Assembly: GCA_039619475.1 (NCBI GenBank)
Contig: CM077115.1
Location: forward strand, 179,758,695-179,822,694
Source of the DNA: Icerya purchasi
Taxonomy: Eukaryota; Arthropoda; Insecta; Hemiptera; Monophlebidae
Length of the DNA stretch: 64,000 nt
Direction of reading: 5' to 3'
Shown: positions 23,671 to 34,925 of the stretch, piece after piece
Position numbering within the stretch: position 1 is the stretch's first letter
Layout: the number at the start of each line of letters is the position of its first letter
The notes under the pieces: generated by a model
The model's input: the letters and a program-made list of their open reading frames with translations, nothing else
What the model was told of the DNA's origin: nothing
Database searches by the model: none
Position numbers and translations under genes: made by a program

Positions 23671-23880
23671 CAATTGTAACGAATAATACCAAACAAATTT
23701 AAATGTATAAAATATTAAACTATTTTTAAAAACGTTTTCGGGCATAGTCCATCATCGGCTCAGGTTTAGAATTTATTCCGATCATATACTTTGCGTTGTT
23801 TTATAAATTTTAGCTGATGATGGGCTGTGTCCGAAAACATTTCAAATCATACATTTAAATTTGTTTGTTATTATTAATTG
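23671..23880. mobile_element. Fold-back unit with hammerhead-like cores
   Basis: The two halves of this 210-bp unit are imperfect reverse complements. Outer segments AACAAATTTAAATGTAT and ACATTTAAATTTGTTTG pair, and inner segments CGTTTTCGGGCATAGTCCATC and GATGGGCTGTGTCCGAAAAC pair. The right arm, read forward, contains CTGATGA, twelve bases, then GAAA, which resembles the conserved core of a hammerhead ribozyme as found in Penelope-like retroelement termini. The left arm has the same core in reverse orientation with CTGATGA changed to CCGATGA. The bases between the two boxes do not form a clean stem II, so ribozyme activity is doubtful. The left arm has an extra A+T-rich segment of about 20 bp. 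Confidence 0.6.
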
Positions 23881-24560
23881 AATATATTTTTATATTTTAA
23901 TAAACCGTGTATGTTAAAAGATTCTATATTAAATTTTGTAGTATTTCATTAATACCTAATCGTTTTTTATTCTCAAATCATTTTCCTTATTGTACGAGGG
24001 TAGTTGTTCGCTGATTTATTAGCAATCGTACTTTCCCTTGGAATGGCCAAGTATTGGATATAGTTTACATTTCTCGTCGCCAATTCAGAATCGTTTTTCC
24101 GGTTTTTAATGGGACCTTTAGAATTTTCCATTGTCTCTGTTTTTATGAAACTACCAACACGAAGTAGTATATTGAGGCTTTCTGTTTTTTTGCTGCCCCC
24201 CTCCCATCCGTAGATAAAACTTACAAAAATGTTAACTAATAAACAAAACGGCCAAATTACAGCGCATTTTGATATTACCGATCAGTTTTGTCTGATAAGT
24301 CATCATGAAAACAATCTTACACATAGATTACGTACCAGATCGAACTTAGTTTGAAAATTAAGCTTCACGAATTAATAGACAACATCGCGATAATCCATTA
24401 GGCACATATATAATCTATATCGGACCAATTGAAATGGTTCCGTATTCTGCATAATAACGTTAACACGTCAAAAAAAATGTGTAGTGGAGAGAATATTATA
24501 AGCTAGAGTGTAAAAGAAGATTCGTATGTCGGGCACAGCAAGCCGGCCTTTGTCCAGCCT
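23881..24560. other. Gene-free stretch
   Basis: No gene, RNA or clear repeat was recognised. Confidence 0.45.
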
Positions 24561-24729
24561 TTGAGTGGAAAATGTTATGCGTGAAGATCTTGACTGTTTA
24601 GCTAGTGCAGGAATAGCGGGGCTTTGTCCTGTGAGTGGAAAATATTATGTGTCGGAAGATCTTGTGATCTTTGAGTGGGAAATGTTATGTGTCAGAAGAA
24701 CTTGACTGTCCAGCTGGTGCAGAAATGGA
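24561..24729. repeat. Three imperfect direct repeats
   Basis: A block reading approximately TTGAGTGGAAAATGTTATG, then GTGTCgGAAGATCTTG, occurs at 24561, 24631 and 24670. The first and third copies are longer and share the downstream GACTGT..AGCT.GTGCAG.AAT, while the second is shortened. This looks like a locally duplicated unit of about 60-70 bp with one internal deletion. Confidence 0.75.
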
Positions 24730-25506
24730 AGCTATCAGGCGCTATGTGTCATCAGACTGATCCGTTAGTTTACTTTATATAGTTAGGTTCGAGAATGGGG
24801 CTCATTTTTGGCTTAAGAGGTTTCTGAAAAATCAGAATTACTCTATTTCGAATGAGATTAAGCTTACAGACCGCATTATATCCGTAATAGCGCATTGACG
24901 ATTTTTTACACGCTAGCGACATTATCGAACCTATTTGTTTAATCATCCCTACCGGACACGATAATTACTGATGTTCCGTTTGAAAATTAAATTGATTTGG
25001 CAGAGATGTGAAAACAACAGAATACCATTTACAGACCATTTTATATAGGCTACCGTTATCGATTTAATCAAAAATCAAAATTCGGAGGTGATTTCCAGCA
25101 ATGGCGATTGTTAATTCCGAGATCGTAATATCCATCGATTATATCATCCGACGGGTCTACGTTGAATTTCTCCGATGGCTTAATAATAAGTCGACAACAG
25201 TTAATGTTTTAGATGCTGATATTATTACTGCTCTTTAAAAAGTGGTCCCAAATTAGACGTCCAGAATGGATTTCGTTAAAAAATGTCGCGGTGGCTGAAA
25301 TCCTTTTCAAATGATGATGTCGAGTATTCTAATAAAAAAGAAAAATTGGCCTTTTGATATTATTTCTTATAGATCCTAATCCGGCTAAAGAAAACACTTT
25401 AATTACACCATCCGCTTAAACATAATTTCTTCAGCCTTTTTCAGCAAGACCTGTTTCGATATTGTTTTAAAGATTGCACTGAATTTATATATTAATAAAG
25501 TATATA
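24730..25506. other. Gene-free stretch
   Basis: No recognised gene or transposon end. The RT relic that starts after the MITE to the right has no visible continuation here. Confidence 0.45.
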
Positions 25507-25734
25507 CAGGGTACGGTAGCATAACTTCCTTCTTTAAAATGCGCCACTTTTTTTCTACTAAATTTTGTTAAAGAGAAATAATAAAGCAAAAAATTGAAAT
25601 AAAACTGCAAGGCAAGAAGCATACATATTGCCAATAGTATGTTATTTCGATTTTCTGTTATTATTTCTCTTTAACAAAATTTAGTAGAAAAAAGTGGCGC
25701 ATTTTAAAAAAGGAAGTTATGCTGCCGCACCCTG
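25507..25734. mobile_element. MITE with about 78-bp terminal inverted repeats
   Basis: The unit begins CAGGGTACGGTAGCATAAC and ends with the complement, GTTATGCTGCCGCACCCTG. The left arm at 25507-25584 and right arm at 25658-25734 differ by about three substitutions and a one-base indel in a T run, and weaker pairing continues inward. The whole element is 228 bp. Both ends are bordered by TATA, compatible with a TA target duplication and thus a Tc1/mariner-type origin, although flanking A+T richness weakens this. The centre has no coding potential. Arm similarity suggests a comparatively young copy. Confidence 0.9.
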
Positions 25735-25770
25735 TATATGATATTCTTTATGGAAAGATTAGATCAGTGA

Positions 25771-26201
25771 TTATGGGATACGTATAAATAGAACTAAAAC
25801 TAAAATTATGATAATAGACAGGAATGAGAAGGCCAAACATGATGGATTATGCGGAATTGATGTTGTGGATAATTTTATATATATCGCGGGTCAATATTAA
25901 CTAAAAATGGAAGTTGTCTACCAGACATAAAACGGCGACTAACTTACTATAGCGCACAGTGTAGTCATTAGACTGAAAACGCGATTTGGAAGAAAATAGC
26001 CTTGTCATTGAACACAAAGTTGAATTTGTTAAACTGCCTAATTCCTCCAATCGCTTCATATGCAGGTGAAACCTTGTCGGTGCGCCGCGGAAGGTATTAA
26101 CAGGATTGATGGATTTGAAATGCGGATGTAAAGGTAATTGTTAAGAATATCACGGATGGACCGTAAAACGAATGCTTTCATTTTAAACAATATGCGCTTA
26201 G

Positions 26202-26232
<31 letters not shown>

Positions 26233-26459
26233 AGAAAAAGGTTTTTAAGTTTTTTCGGACACGTTGCGCGAGACGTAAACTCTTTACGGAGCGCCAGATT
26301 ATTACTGGAAAAATGAACGGAAAAAGAATATAAGATAGACCAAGAACACGTTGGGTCGACCAATTAGAAACCATTAACTTGAGCCTACACGAGGCATTTA
26401 GCTCAAGACAAATCAACATGGAGAACTGTGACAGATGCGGCAGTTTCATAATACCGCTA
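25771..26459 (+). pseudogene. LINE reverse transcriptase C-terminal relic
   Basis: Reading across several frames, the plus strand gives INRTKTKIMIIDRNEKA, then VVDNFIY and YRGSILTKNGSC, then PDIKRRL, ALSNTKLNLLN-like sequence and SYAGETLS. These match in order the region after the RT catalytic core in RTE-like LINEs (YLGS, then a YGAETW-like box). Further on, KMNGKRI and RPRTRWVDQLETI match the late GxxRPRxRW segment, and SSRQINMENCDRCG ends the relic near 26459. Several stops and shifts are present, so it is dead. It retains only the last part of the protein, as expected of 5' truncation. The MITE at 25507-25734 sits 36 bp upstream. Confidence 0.8.
26203..26234. repeat. (GATAA)n pentanucleotide repeat
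   Basis: About six GATAA units lie inside the RT relic, between its FEM-like region and the RPRTRW segment. The expansion contributed to loss of the reading frame. Confidence 0.93.
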
Positions 26460-28337
26460 GGGAATAATTAGTTTTCTTTTTCTAAAAGTAATGTAAAATA
26501 GAAGCATTTAAAAACAAATAACAAGAACCGAATCATCTTACACATTTCACACCTGGCGGACAGAGAGATTATAGGGAATTAGCGTCCGTTGAAAGCGATA
26601 TTAGAATTGAAGCGACGAAAAGGAACTATTTTCAATTGTTATAGTTTGGTGCGACCGAAAAAGACTGCATTATCGAAAAATAATCCGCCGACGAGTGATT
26701 ATAAAATGTCACACGTTTACAAATTAGCGCAAAAAAACGAAATCCGAATTATTTATTGCCGTCGTGAATGCGACATATTGTATACATATGTATTATATGA
26801 TGAAATCAGGCTATGTATGATTTTTTTAAACCTGGTGTATAACTGAAAATGAGCAGACGGCAGAAGTAAGTCAGGGTTTTTTCGCCTAACTTTTAATTAC
26901 GTCTACGCGACTGACAGTTCACGGCTGAGGTTTGCAACAAGTCTATCCGACAGACGGAAGTCGGTGTCGATTCCAGCCTTTCAATAAGTTACAATGATAC
27001 GCTATCGACGTTTAAAAAGCTAATTGCCACTCAAAAAGGTGATGCCCCGCAGCTTTTTGTGTACATACTGAGGACGGTGTCAGTGGAAAAGGCTCGTCAC
27101 AGGTTTTAATAAAAGACAGAAAGGATTGGCACTTTTCATTAAAATGCCTTCGGCGTATATTTATTTTGTTTGCTCGTCCGAAACGAAGCAGAAGAAACGG
27201 TCAATTTGTGTCAGTTAAAAGTTGGAAGCAGATAAATTAATGAAATGTCGCCCTCTGCGGACGCAAAATGCGAGCCCCGAGAATCAGGTTTGAATTTCGC
27301 GGGAATAAGTCTTTTTACGATTCAAGACTAAACAAATAATTAACGAGTGTAAAGGCTGACATCATTCAGCCATTAAAACGGCACTTTTCATCTATCCGGT
27401 TTTGTAGGCAAGTGTGTTTCTTAACTTAGTTTTCGAATGACAGAGAGTGACCATCGTTCTCAACTGAGTTTCAGTTTCACTCGCTTAACGATTTACCTGT
27501 TTCCGTTTGTTAATTCGTTGTCGCCAAATGGAGTTTTCTCGAACAGAGTTAGGCGCAACATTTATTTGATCTAAGAGAATCGCGGGTTTCCTCTGTGCAG
27601 CGCGAGTGTCTTTTTATTGTTGCGTTCAGTATGGAAATTGTTGTGAAATTTGAATATTACCGGTTCAAATGCAGTGCGCTGGTTGCAAGCGTGTTATGTT
27701 TTTCAAATTCTATATTGCACGACGTTTTTCACCGTTTAGAAATATTAACTTACTAACTCGCAAATTATTTTTACCGTTAATTCTAATCACATAAAACCGA
27801 TAAACGACGTTAAGGTCTCGGAAATTCGGAAATTTCCCAGCTGTTCCGGATGAAATAAATTATACAAAAAAAATACATTGCGTTATTTTTAACAATAAAG
27901 GTCGCGCTCCGAATAAAATTCCATCACGACCGGTAAACAAATTTTATTCGATCGCGCACTAAACGATACGTCGTATGCTTCGGGTTGTTTATTAAATAGC
28001 GTGTACGTGTTTCTTGAAATTGGTTAAAACAGAGCTGTGTCTCAATTGTACGTATTTCAAAATAGAATAAAATACGTTTATGTTCCAATATCTCCCATTG
28101 GAAGAGTTGGAAAAAACAATGCGGGGAAATTTAGTGTAGAAATTAACGTTTCAAAAGAATATCTCGGCGCGCGCCCTTTTTATATACGAAAATTAAAATA
28201 AAAAACACAAATTTTTTTTCCTTGTTAATTACGTTTATATTTATATGAGTATGTGCTTTTTGAACAGCATTAATTTAACAGTAATCTAACGAGAAGTGTA
28301 CGGAAATCCAAAAAGGTGCAACTAATAATTTAATGAA
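26460..28337. other. Gene-free stretch of relatively complex sequence
   Basis: About 26860-28060 has few simple repeats and fewer long A or T runs than elsewhere, but I saw no frame with a familiar domain and no credible exon. It could be conserved non-coding or ordinary intergenic DNA; the sequence alone does not decide. Confidence 0.4.
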
Positions 28338-28360
28338 ATATATATATATATATATATATA
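28338..28360. repeat. (TA)n tract at the transposon insertion site
   Basis: A TA run directly abuts the left end of the Tc1-like element, as expected because this superfamily inserts at TA dinucleotides. Confidence 0.9.
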
Positions 28361-30022
28361 CACAGTGAGTGACATTAATTTTTGAACAGTGGGGATTGGA
28401 ACAAAAATACACAAAAAAATGAAAGACAAAAAGGTATAGTCTGAATTTTTTTAAGCGAATAACAAAACGGAGAATCTCTTACACACGTACAGAAATAAAA
28501 AAGTCGAAAAAAAAAATTAAACACAGCGTCGGTTACGAAGAACGAAAAAATGGCGAAATCTCGCGTTACATTAATCGTTGAACGCATTCCAGATCATGGA
28601 AAAATTCTTCCGTCTAGAAGAACTTAATATTTGGTACGATCACCTTTGGCCTTCACAACGGCTTTGAGCCTTCGCGGTATGGAAAAAACCAACTGCTCTA
28701 GCGACTGGACCGGAATCTTTGCCCATTCCTCTTGTAGACGATCTTGCAATTCATGCTTGGTCGAGACTGGCCTCTCTCAAACTTTGCGGTCATAATTCCA
28801 CAGGTACTCAGTTGAATTACAATCTGGGGATTGTGGCAGCATTTCGAGGACCTTCGGGCAGTTGTATAAGAGCCACTCACGCGTACGATAAGCCGTATAC
28901 TTCGGGTCGATATCTCGGTACAAGCGAAAGGAAGTTAGGATTTTAAATTTCTCCGCATTGGGGCGTAGATTATTTTTCAGGATCTTTCTCTGTACACAGC
29001 AGCATCCATATTCCCTATGATAAACTCCAATGCACCTACGCTACTCGCGGTAAAACAACCTCACACTTTATTATTTTCCGCCATCGTGTTTTATTGAGGC
29101 AGTTAAGTTTTTACTTTAATGTATCGGGTTTACTTCGTACTTTGACTTTTCCATCATTACCAAACAGGTTGAACTTCGATTCATCCGTAAAAGAGGCATC
29201 ACGCCAAAATGTTTTTCGAACTGGTACTTTTTTGCGAACTCGAGACGCTTTTGTTTCTTCGCTGCGTTAATATAGAATTTTCTACGAGCCGTTCACGACA
29301 AGTAGCCCACCCTTTTCACCGCTACAGTTGTGGCCGTAATGGTTACACCTGCTCTTTGGGCTAGTTCACGACTTAACTGTGGTACGCTTACCTGCGGAGT
29401 TTTTATGATTTGACACCTGATCCAGCATTCATCGGTCTCAGTTAATTTTCTCGGTTGTCCCTTTTTGCGGAATCGAATGGACGTGATTTTCCTGCTTGAA
29501 GCGTCGTAAAATCGCGTATACGGTGGTTCGCAGAATATTTAGTAACTTCGATATTTGACCTCCCGATAAACCTTCCTCACAGTTTAAAATTACGAGTATA
29601 CGGACTCTGCAAGAGGGGTATGTTGGCCTTTAGGCGACATTTTTTCGAATATCAAACACGCTTATTTGAATCGTAACGAATCTACACTATTTCACGGCGA
29701 AATCTCTTCATGCACTGGTTACTACGTAGGTACACTTGCCCTGTATGAACCTAACGCACTCCGGAAAAACCCATTACTTGCTTCGCACTCGGCCTTTTCA
29801 ACGATTAACGTAACGCGTCATTTCGTCGTCGCATTTTCATACGTACTGCTCTAATTTCCGACCTATTGCATTGAACTCGCTCAAAATTCGGTGACTCAGA
29901 CTTCGATATATTCTCCTTCGTTTGACATAACAATCGCATATTTCATTCAGCCATTACCAAGCTATAGGACATTCCTCACCTTGGTGTGTTGTGTTGTTCA
30001 ACGATTAATGTGACTATATGTT
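28361..30022 (-). mobile_element. Tc1-like DNA transposon with IR/DR ends
   Basis: A complete but decayed Tc1/mariner-superfamily element of about 1.66 kb, with the transposase on the minus strand. The left terminus begins CACAGTGAGTGACATTAAT after a TA run; the right terminus gives the diverged complement ending near 30022. Each end carries the same core twice: ACATTAATtttTGAAC at 28372 and ACATTAATCGTTGAAC at 28568 on the left, and TTCAACGATTAACGT at 29797 and TTCAACGATTAATGTGAC near 29998 on the right. The inner-outer spacing of about 195-200 bp at both ends is an inverted-repeat/direct-repeat arrangement, known for Sleeping Beauty-like and some other Tc1-like elements, where both sites bind transposase. 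The right end has lost the exact outer bases. Confidence 0.88.
28624..29640 (-). pseudogene. Tc1-like transposase, frameshifted
   Basis: The start is the ATG at 29640-29638 (MSPKGQHTPL), after which a stop follows within 20 codons. Across frames the order is correct for a Tc1 transposase: a helix-turn-helix region (SGGQISKLLNI), then QPRKLTETD, VSVPQLSRELAQ and RRKFYINAAKKQKRLEFAKKY, then DESKFNLFGNDGK containing the first catalytic aspartate region. RDIDPKYTAYRVREWLL contains the second aspartate, and SPDCNSTEYLW replaces the usual SPDLNPIE. The end is KIPVQSLEQLV, IPRRLKAVVKAKG and DRTKY, then a stop at 28624. About 340 codons would be usual length; at least four frameshifts or stops make it non-functional. 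It lies between the double inverted repeats of the element. Confidence 0.9.
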
Positions 30023-30429
30023 TTTTCCCAAACCTTAAAAATACAACATTAAGAGATGGTTTTAGCAGTTTATAAATTAAGAAGAAAATATACATACAAA
30101 ATAATTCGTACTGGCCTGAGCTGAAATGAATTTAAAAATGCATTTTGGATTTCTTATGTAAAAATACTACAATTCACTCTGTTCATCGTAATAACAGTTC
30201 GGCGTCGGAAAATGTAAAATTGTACAACCGTATCGCATCGCGTTGCGGTAAACTGCTCCCGGCGATTCTTACATTTCTGTCGTCGGAAACTGGCGCTTTA
30301 CTGCTGACAGAACCCCCTGTTTTAACTCTTATCTCTCGTTCGCAGCTCGTTTTCCTCTCGTACAATCTGTTGTAATCATTTGCCTTATTTTTCCTCTTTA
30401 ACTGCTCTAATCTTGCGTTTTTCCTTCTT
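30023..30429. other. Gene-free stretch
   Basis: Two overlapping frames on opposite strands at 30145-30446 show no familiar motif. Nothing is called. Confidence 0.45.
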
Positions 30430-31142
30430 CTTTTCGTGTCGTCCACGGATATATGTATGCGCGTTGACGATCATTTGCTAGCTAAATATCACGTTTTGTG
30501 TTTAGCCGTTGCGTCCATCAAGTCTCTCATATCGTTATTTTACCGATCCATGATTGTATTCACGTCCTCTTTCTTCTACCCCGATCTCTTTTTTTCTCAT
30601 AATCTTTCCCCGTATAATTATTAAACCGTAAAACAATTTGTATGGTTTTCCTCTCATAACGTGGGCGAAATAGTTAGATTTTCTTTAATTACATTAAGTA
30701 TTTGTCTCCCGCTGTTCGCCCCTTTGCAACACTTCGTCGTTTTTTATCTTCTCTGCATGCACGATATTTTTATGATTTTGCTGTGTATTTGCATTTCGTA
30801 CGCTTTTGAATTTCCTACACTGTTCTTTTTACACGCTTCTGCACACCGTATAATGAAATCGGTTGGATGTAACACTTTATAAACGTTCGTCTTGCGCCAA
30901 GCATTCAGATGCGTTTAAACTTTCCGGTTTTATGACCGAATTATAGTGTTTGATTTTTGCATTGATGGACAGTGATTTCTTATTATATACGACTATTATT
31001 ATTGGAATGCGGTTTCCATCTTTCTCATTCTCAATTTATTCGCTTCTTCGTCTAAGCCATTAGGTTCTATTATTTCTCCCAAGTATTTGAATTTCCACAC
31101 TTTTTGTATCTTTCTATACTTTGTTTCCATCGAATTCGGAAT
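30430..31142 (-). pseudogene. LINE reverse transcriptase C-terminal relic
   Basis: The minus strand from about 31130 reads KVWKFKYLGEIIEPNGLDEE and then RKMETAFQ, the post-palm YLGE block of a non-LTR reverse transcriptase. Downstream, in changing frames, it gives INAKIKHYNSVIKPESL and then, near 30560-30680, YFAHVMRGKPYKLF and RGKIMRKKEIG, which correspond to the late FxxHVxRGK..GKR region of such proteins. Stops and shifts are frequent. The family differs from the relics at 13.4-14.7 and 25.8-26.5 kb, judged by its GEII motif. A (ATT)n run at 31143-31165 lies at the 5' side of the surviving fragment. Confidence 0.65.
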
Positions 31143-31212
31143 TTTTATTATTATTATTATTATTACTGTTAACATCACCATCGTCGTCATGATGGTGATA
31201 TTAATAATAATA
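31143..31212. repeat. (ATT)n microsatellite and imperfect palindrome
   Basis: ATT units run to 31165. They are followed by AACATCACCATCgtcgtcatGATGGTGATATT and AATAATAATAA, so the tract folds back on itself through the GATGGTGAT/ATCACCATC pair. Confidence 0.85.
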
Positions 31213-34200
31213 AAGTGTTTATGAATAAAATTTCTAAAAATTGATTAATGAATTTTTTTCGATTAAGAACAATTTTACCAAACATTTGCAGAATGATCGC
31301 CTAAGTATTGATGAAACTATGCAATAATGTGTAATTATTTACAGTAATCTGAGTTATTATCGGAATATTTAAATGTATGTAATAATATACGTTCTATCTG
31401 TAAGAATTGATTCTACGGACATACACAATACTCTGGCTTCACTCCGATGTAAGACTGAATGCGTATTAACAAAAAAACTTTAATTCGATAATTAGGAGAC
31501 AGCGATTAATTCGTACCGCCCTAAAATACACGCATATAAAATTGTAGCAAATCTTTTATTCACTCTGTTGTAAAAATGGCGTAGTTATTAATGTATACGT
31601 GTGTATGCTGTCATATATTTCGCGTGGAGCCCACCGTAAATGCAAAATGTTTAAAAAACATATAATTACAAAAAAAAAAAAAAACCTAAAAGAAAACATA
31701 CATAAAATCCGAACATAACTGATAATCGGAGGTGTAAATCGACTGATGAAAATTCAATTCGACTGGGCTTTGACGCGACCGATTTACGATTTTCGGCGTG
31801 AAAGTCCAACAAAACAAATGGGTGGCACTGGAAAAATGTCACTCCTTTTATTTTCGGCGCTAATATAGGACAGACTCAGGATAATGAAATTCTTTCTTTC
31901 AACCACGTATCATTTAGTGATGGGCGTGTTCGAAACTTCCGATATCTTGCATTCTACGCTCTCTACCGTCGGCTTTTATCCAGTCCCTTTTTCCCTTCTT
32001 CCCTTTTTAGCGGATTCTTAATTTATCTTCTTTTTTTTTTTTTTTTTTTGGTTTTTGTTAGTTCCGGCCAACCAGCTAATCCAGACATCCGTCCGTTATT
32101 TTTGAATTGCGCAACATGTTTGGTCATCTGTTAAAGCTCTCGGATCTGCATTCGGATTATACACCCTTAACCTCTGTTCCATTTTCAGTGCCAAACACCC
32201 TTTTCGCTTATCTTTTATAAGCGCTCCAGCCGTTCAGTAGTTACTTTGTCATTTATATTCGAAGCACCGCGTTGATTAAATACTTTTCTCTTCGAGTTTA
32301 TCAGCGTTTCATTTATACTTCTCCTAATCTACCGGCTGATATCTGCAGCGTGTTTGTATACATACTTTTCCGGGTTTAATCCAGATATCAGTAAAATTGC
32401 TCTTCCAACTCGCTGCAAATTTTGTCGTTTTCGCTGAGCGTGTTTTAACTTTTTCCCTCTTTTAATCTTTCTTCTAGTATAGAACAAAAAAAAAAAAAAA
32501 AAAACGAGAGAAAAAAAATCCGTTAACGGGTGCAGGAAAATTATCTGTAATCTTTTCCATTTTAATTTTAAAACGCACGCGCGATAAACCTCAAAAACAA
32601 CGTAATCTCACGCGCTGCTACACGGAAGCGTGCTGACTTAGAATCCGGAACCGGCGGGTAAGCCGTTAAATATGTAAACATTGCGGCAGAACTATGCTGG
32701 AATTCACGTATAGTTGCTTTCAGACATGTCGATGTAGCATTTTCTCTTTTTAAGTAAAAGTTTGAAATAGTTCGATGACGTTCAGAAAGCAACGAAATCC
32801 GGAAATGTATAGAGCGACTTTCGGCTTTGAACATGAAAGTATAGGTAACCAACTTCTCCGCCAGATGCGAAAATATTCCACGATTATTTAACAAATACCT
32901 AAAATGCGGAACGAAAGAAAAGGGACACCTGTTTCGCTACGGGGTTTTTGTCGAATATGAAGGAAATCGTTTCTTCGACATTGTTTTCCGAAATAACGCG
33001 AGATTAATTTTGTAAACTGGAAAAGCCGTTGTCGTAAAACGAAGCAGCTCGTTTGATTGCTGGAAAAAATATTGCCCTTCCGAATTTAATTAACTCTTCC
33101 AGTAAACAGCTACTACAGTGACTTTTCGAAGATATTTGTGCGCTGCTTACTCTGCATATCGAAGGAAATTTCATTTATTTAAATTATAATTTATTCTTCG
33201 CGTAACAAAATTTTCGATGCTGCAGCAGCATCTTCATTTTCTCCGTTTTTTCCGGACCGAGTTCGGAAATTTCCCCTGTCCGATGTCGACTGTGTTTCTT
33301 TTTATTCGATATTATACTAGAAAAATGTTCTGCCATTCCTCTTCTGTTCTCTTTCCGACAGCGCTTCCATTGGCCATATGAAATATTTCATTTTTGTCCA
33401 ATGAAAACGGTATCTCTCGACGCCGCTGTACAGTCAGTGAATTCGCCGTGAAATTCCCTCTCGTGTTAACTGTTTCATGCAAAAAAATGGGCGCTTTATA
33501 TTTTTCACTTCTACAATATAAGAAGTTTCCTTTTGCGTATAATCTTCTACAGGAAATTACATTTATCGGCTAGTCGATTGTTTGTTATTTTTGTGTCATG
33601 TCCGCCGCTAAATCGTCGAAGGAGATTTTTACAAAATTTTCGACTAGGAAATTTTCCTGGTTTATTTAACCAGTGCTGGGACATCGGCGTAAATGAAGCA
33701 AATTTCGAAGCAAAAACGCAGCCTGATTGTCATTTTCTGGCGGAGTAAAATCGGTACGTCTAATTATTTCTTTGGTTAGGTATTGTTTCGGGCTGACCTA
33801 TCTCGTATGGTCGTTCAAAAATATTTACATTAAAAATGCGGTGAAATAAAAGTATTTTTGAAATAGAAAAAAAAAAACAATATCATCAGCGCTGTGCGCC
33901 CTCCGTTGGAGACCCCCGGAGTTCCCAATACTCCCTGTTTAAAGCCTACGGCTAAAATTAAAAAAACACAGGAAACGCACTTCAGTGTTAATATCATCTC
34001 TGATACTTTTAATTGTTTCTGTATAATATGTTAAAATTGATGATGCGATAATGAACGTCTTAAATTCGAAAGAAAATAATAATGTTAACGATTTCATTTT
34101 AATTTTTTCGTTTATATTTTTAGGAGTAATGGGCACAATATGGGTCTATGATAGCTGTAGTAACTTGCGTAATTTTTAGTTTGTCGATGTGACACGAGCG

Positions 34201-34216
34201 AAGATTAAATACACAA
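31213..34216. other. Gene-free stretch with homopolymer tracts
   Basis: Contains an A17 run near 31669, a T18 run near 32031, an A18 run near 32487, and a pyrimidine-rich plus strand across about 31900-32480. The G+C-rich phrase at about 33885-33950 (CAGCGCTGTGCGCCCTCCG, then GGAGACCCCCGGAGTT) differs from its surroundings and could be a SINE fragment, unproven. No gene was recognised. Confidence 0.4.
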
Positions 34217-34228
34217 CCCCCCCCCCCC
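34217..34228. repeat. C12 homopolymer
   Basis: Twelve consecutive C in an A+T-rich context, one of a set of long G/C runs in the window. Confidence 0.95.
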
Positions 34229-34833
34229 GTGAGTAGTTGGTAGAGCTGGACTCGTTTTGAGTTGTAATTCAAAGGTTTCTTCCATGAACCGAAATAATCG
34301 CCGATTTTCAAGTTTCTTGACGTTGACATTAATATCTCCCGATAAAAAAGTATAGGGTATTTTAATTTTCGTTGGTTCGAGAGATTTGCGCAATTTCCAC
34401 GCTTTCTTTCATTTCCATAGATTTACGTAATTTAAATGCTTTATTTCATTCATCAAAAGTTTTCGTTTTTTGTAGTCTCCATACATTTCATCAAAACCCG
34501 ATTTTTCAATACTTCTACGTAATCATATTTCTTTCATTAATTTTCAACAGTTTTATATCTTTGTTGTGCTTTTCTTTCGTAGATGCACCCTTGTAATGCT
34601 TAGTACATTTACACCTATCATCACCGTGGCAGACGAACATCTTCGGAGGTCGGAGCACGACTGACTTAACACAACTAGAATAAAAGGCTGTATTCTTCTT
34701 TACCTCTCGCGTAACGCTCGCGCGTTCCACTTTGTTTTCCGCCAGTTAGGTCACGGCTAAAACATGTTCCATGCTATAAAAGTAAAAAGTAACTCTACCC
34801 GATGAAAAATACATATTTTACAGTAATCTTAAA

Positions 34834-34920
34834 ATGGGATATTATGATTAATCTTAAAAACTCTAATTAAAATCTCGGTACACCGCAATTAAAAAACCGC
34901 ATTCGACCGTTTCACACAAT
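34834..34920. mobile_element. Left arm of a palindromic element, copy D
   Basis: GGGATATTATGATTAATCTTAAA, then TCTAATTAAAATCTCGGTACACCGCAATTAAAAA, closely follows the left arm of the copy at 44835-45302, including the distinctive CTCGGTACACCG. The expected right arm is not adjacent but appears at about 36590-36690, beyond the Jockey-like relic, so the element may have been split by that insertion. Confidence 0.65.
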
Positions 34921-34925
34921 ATTCC

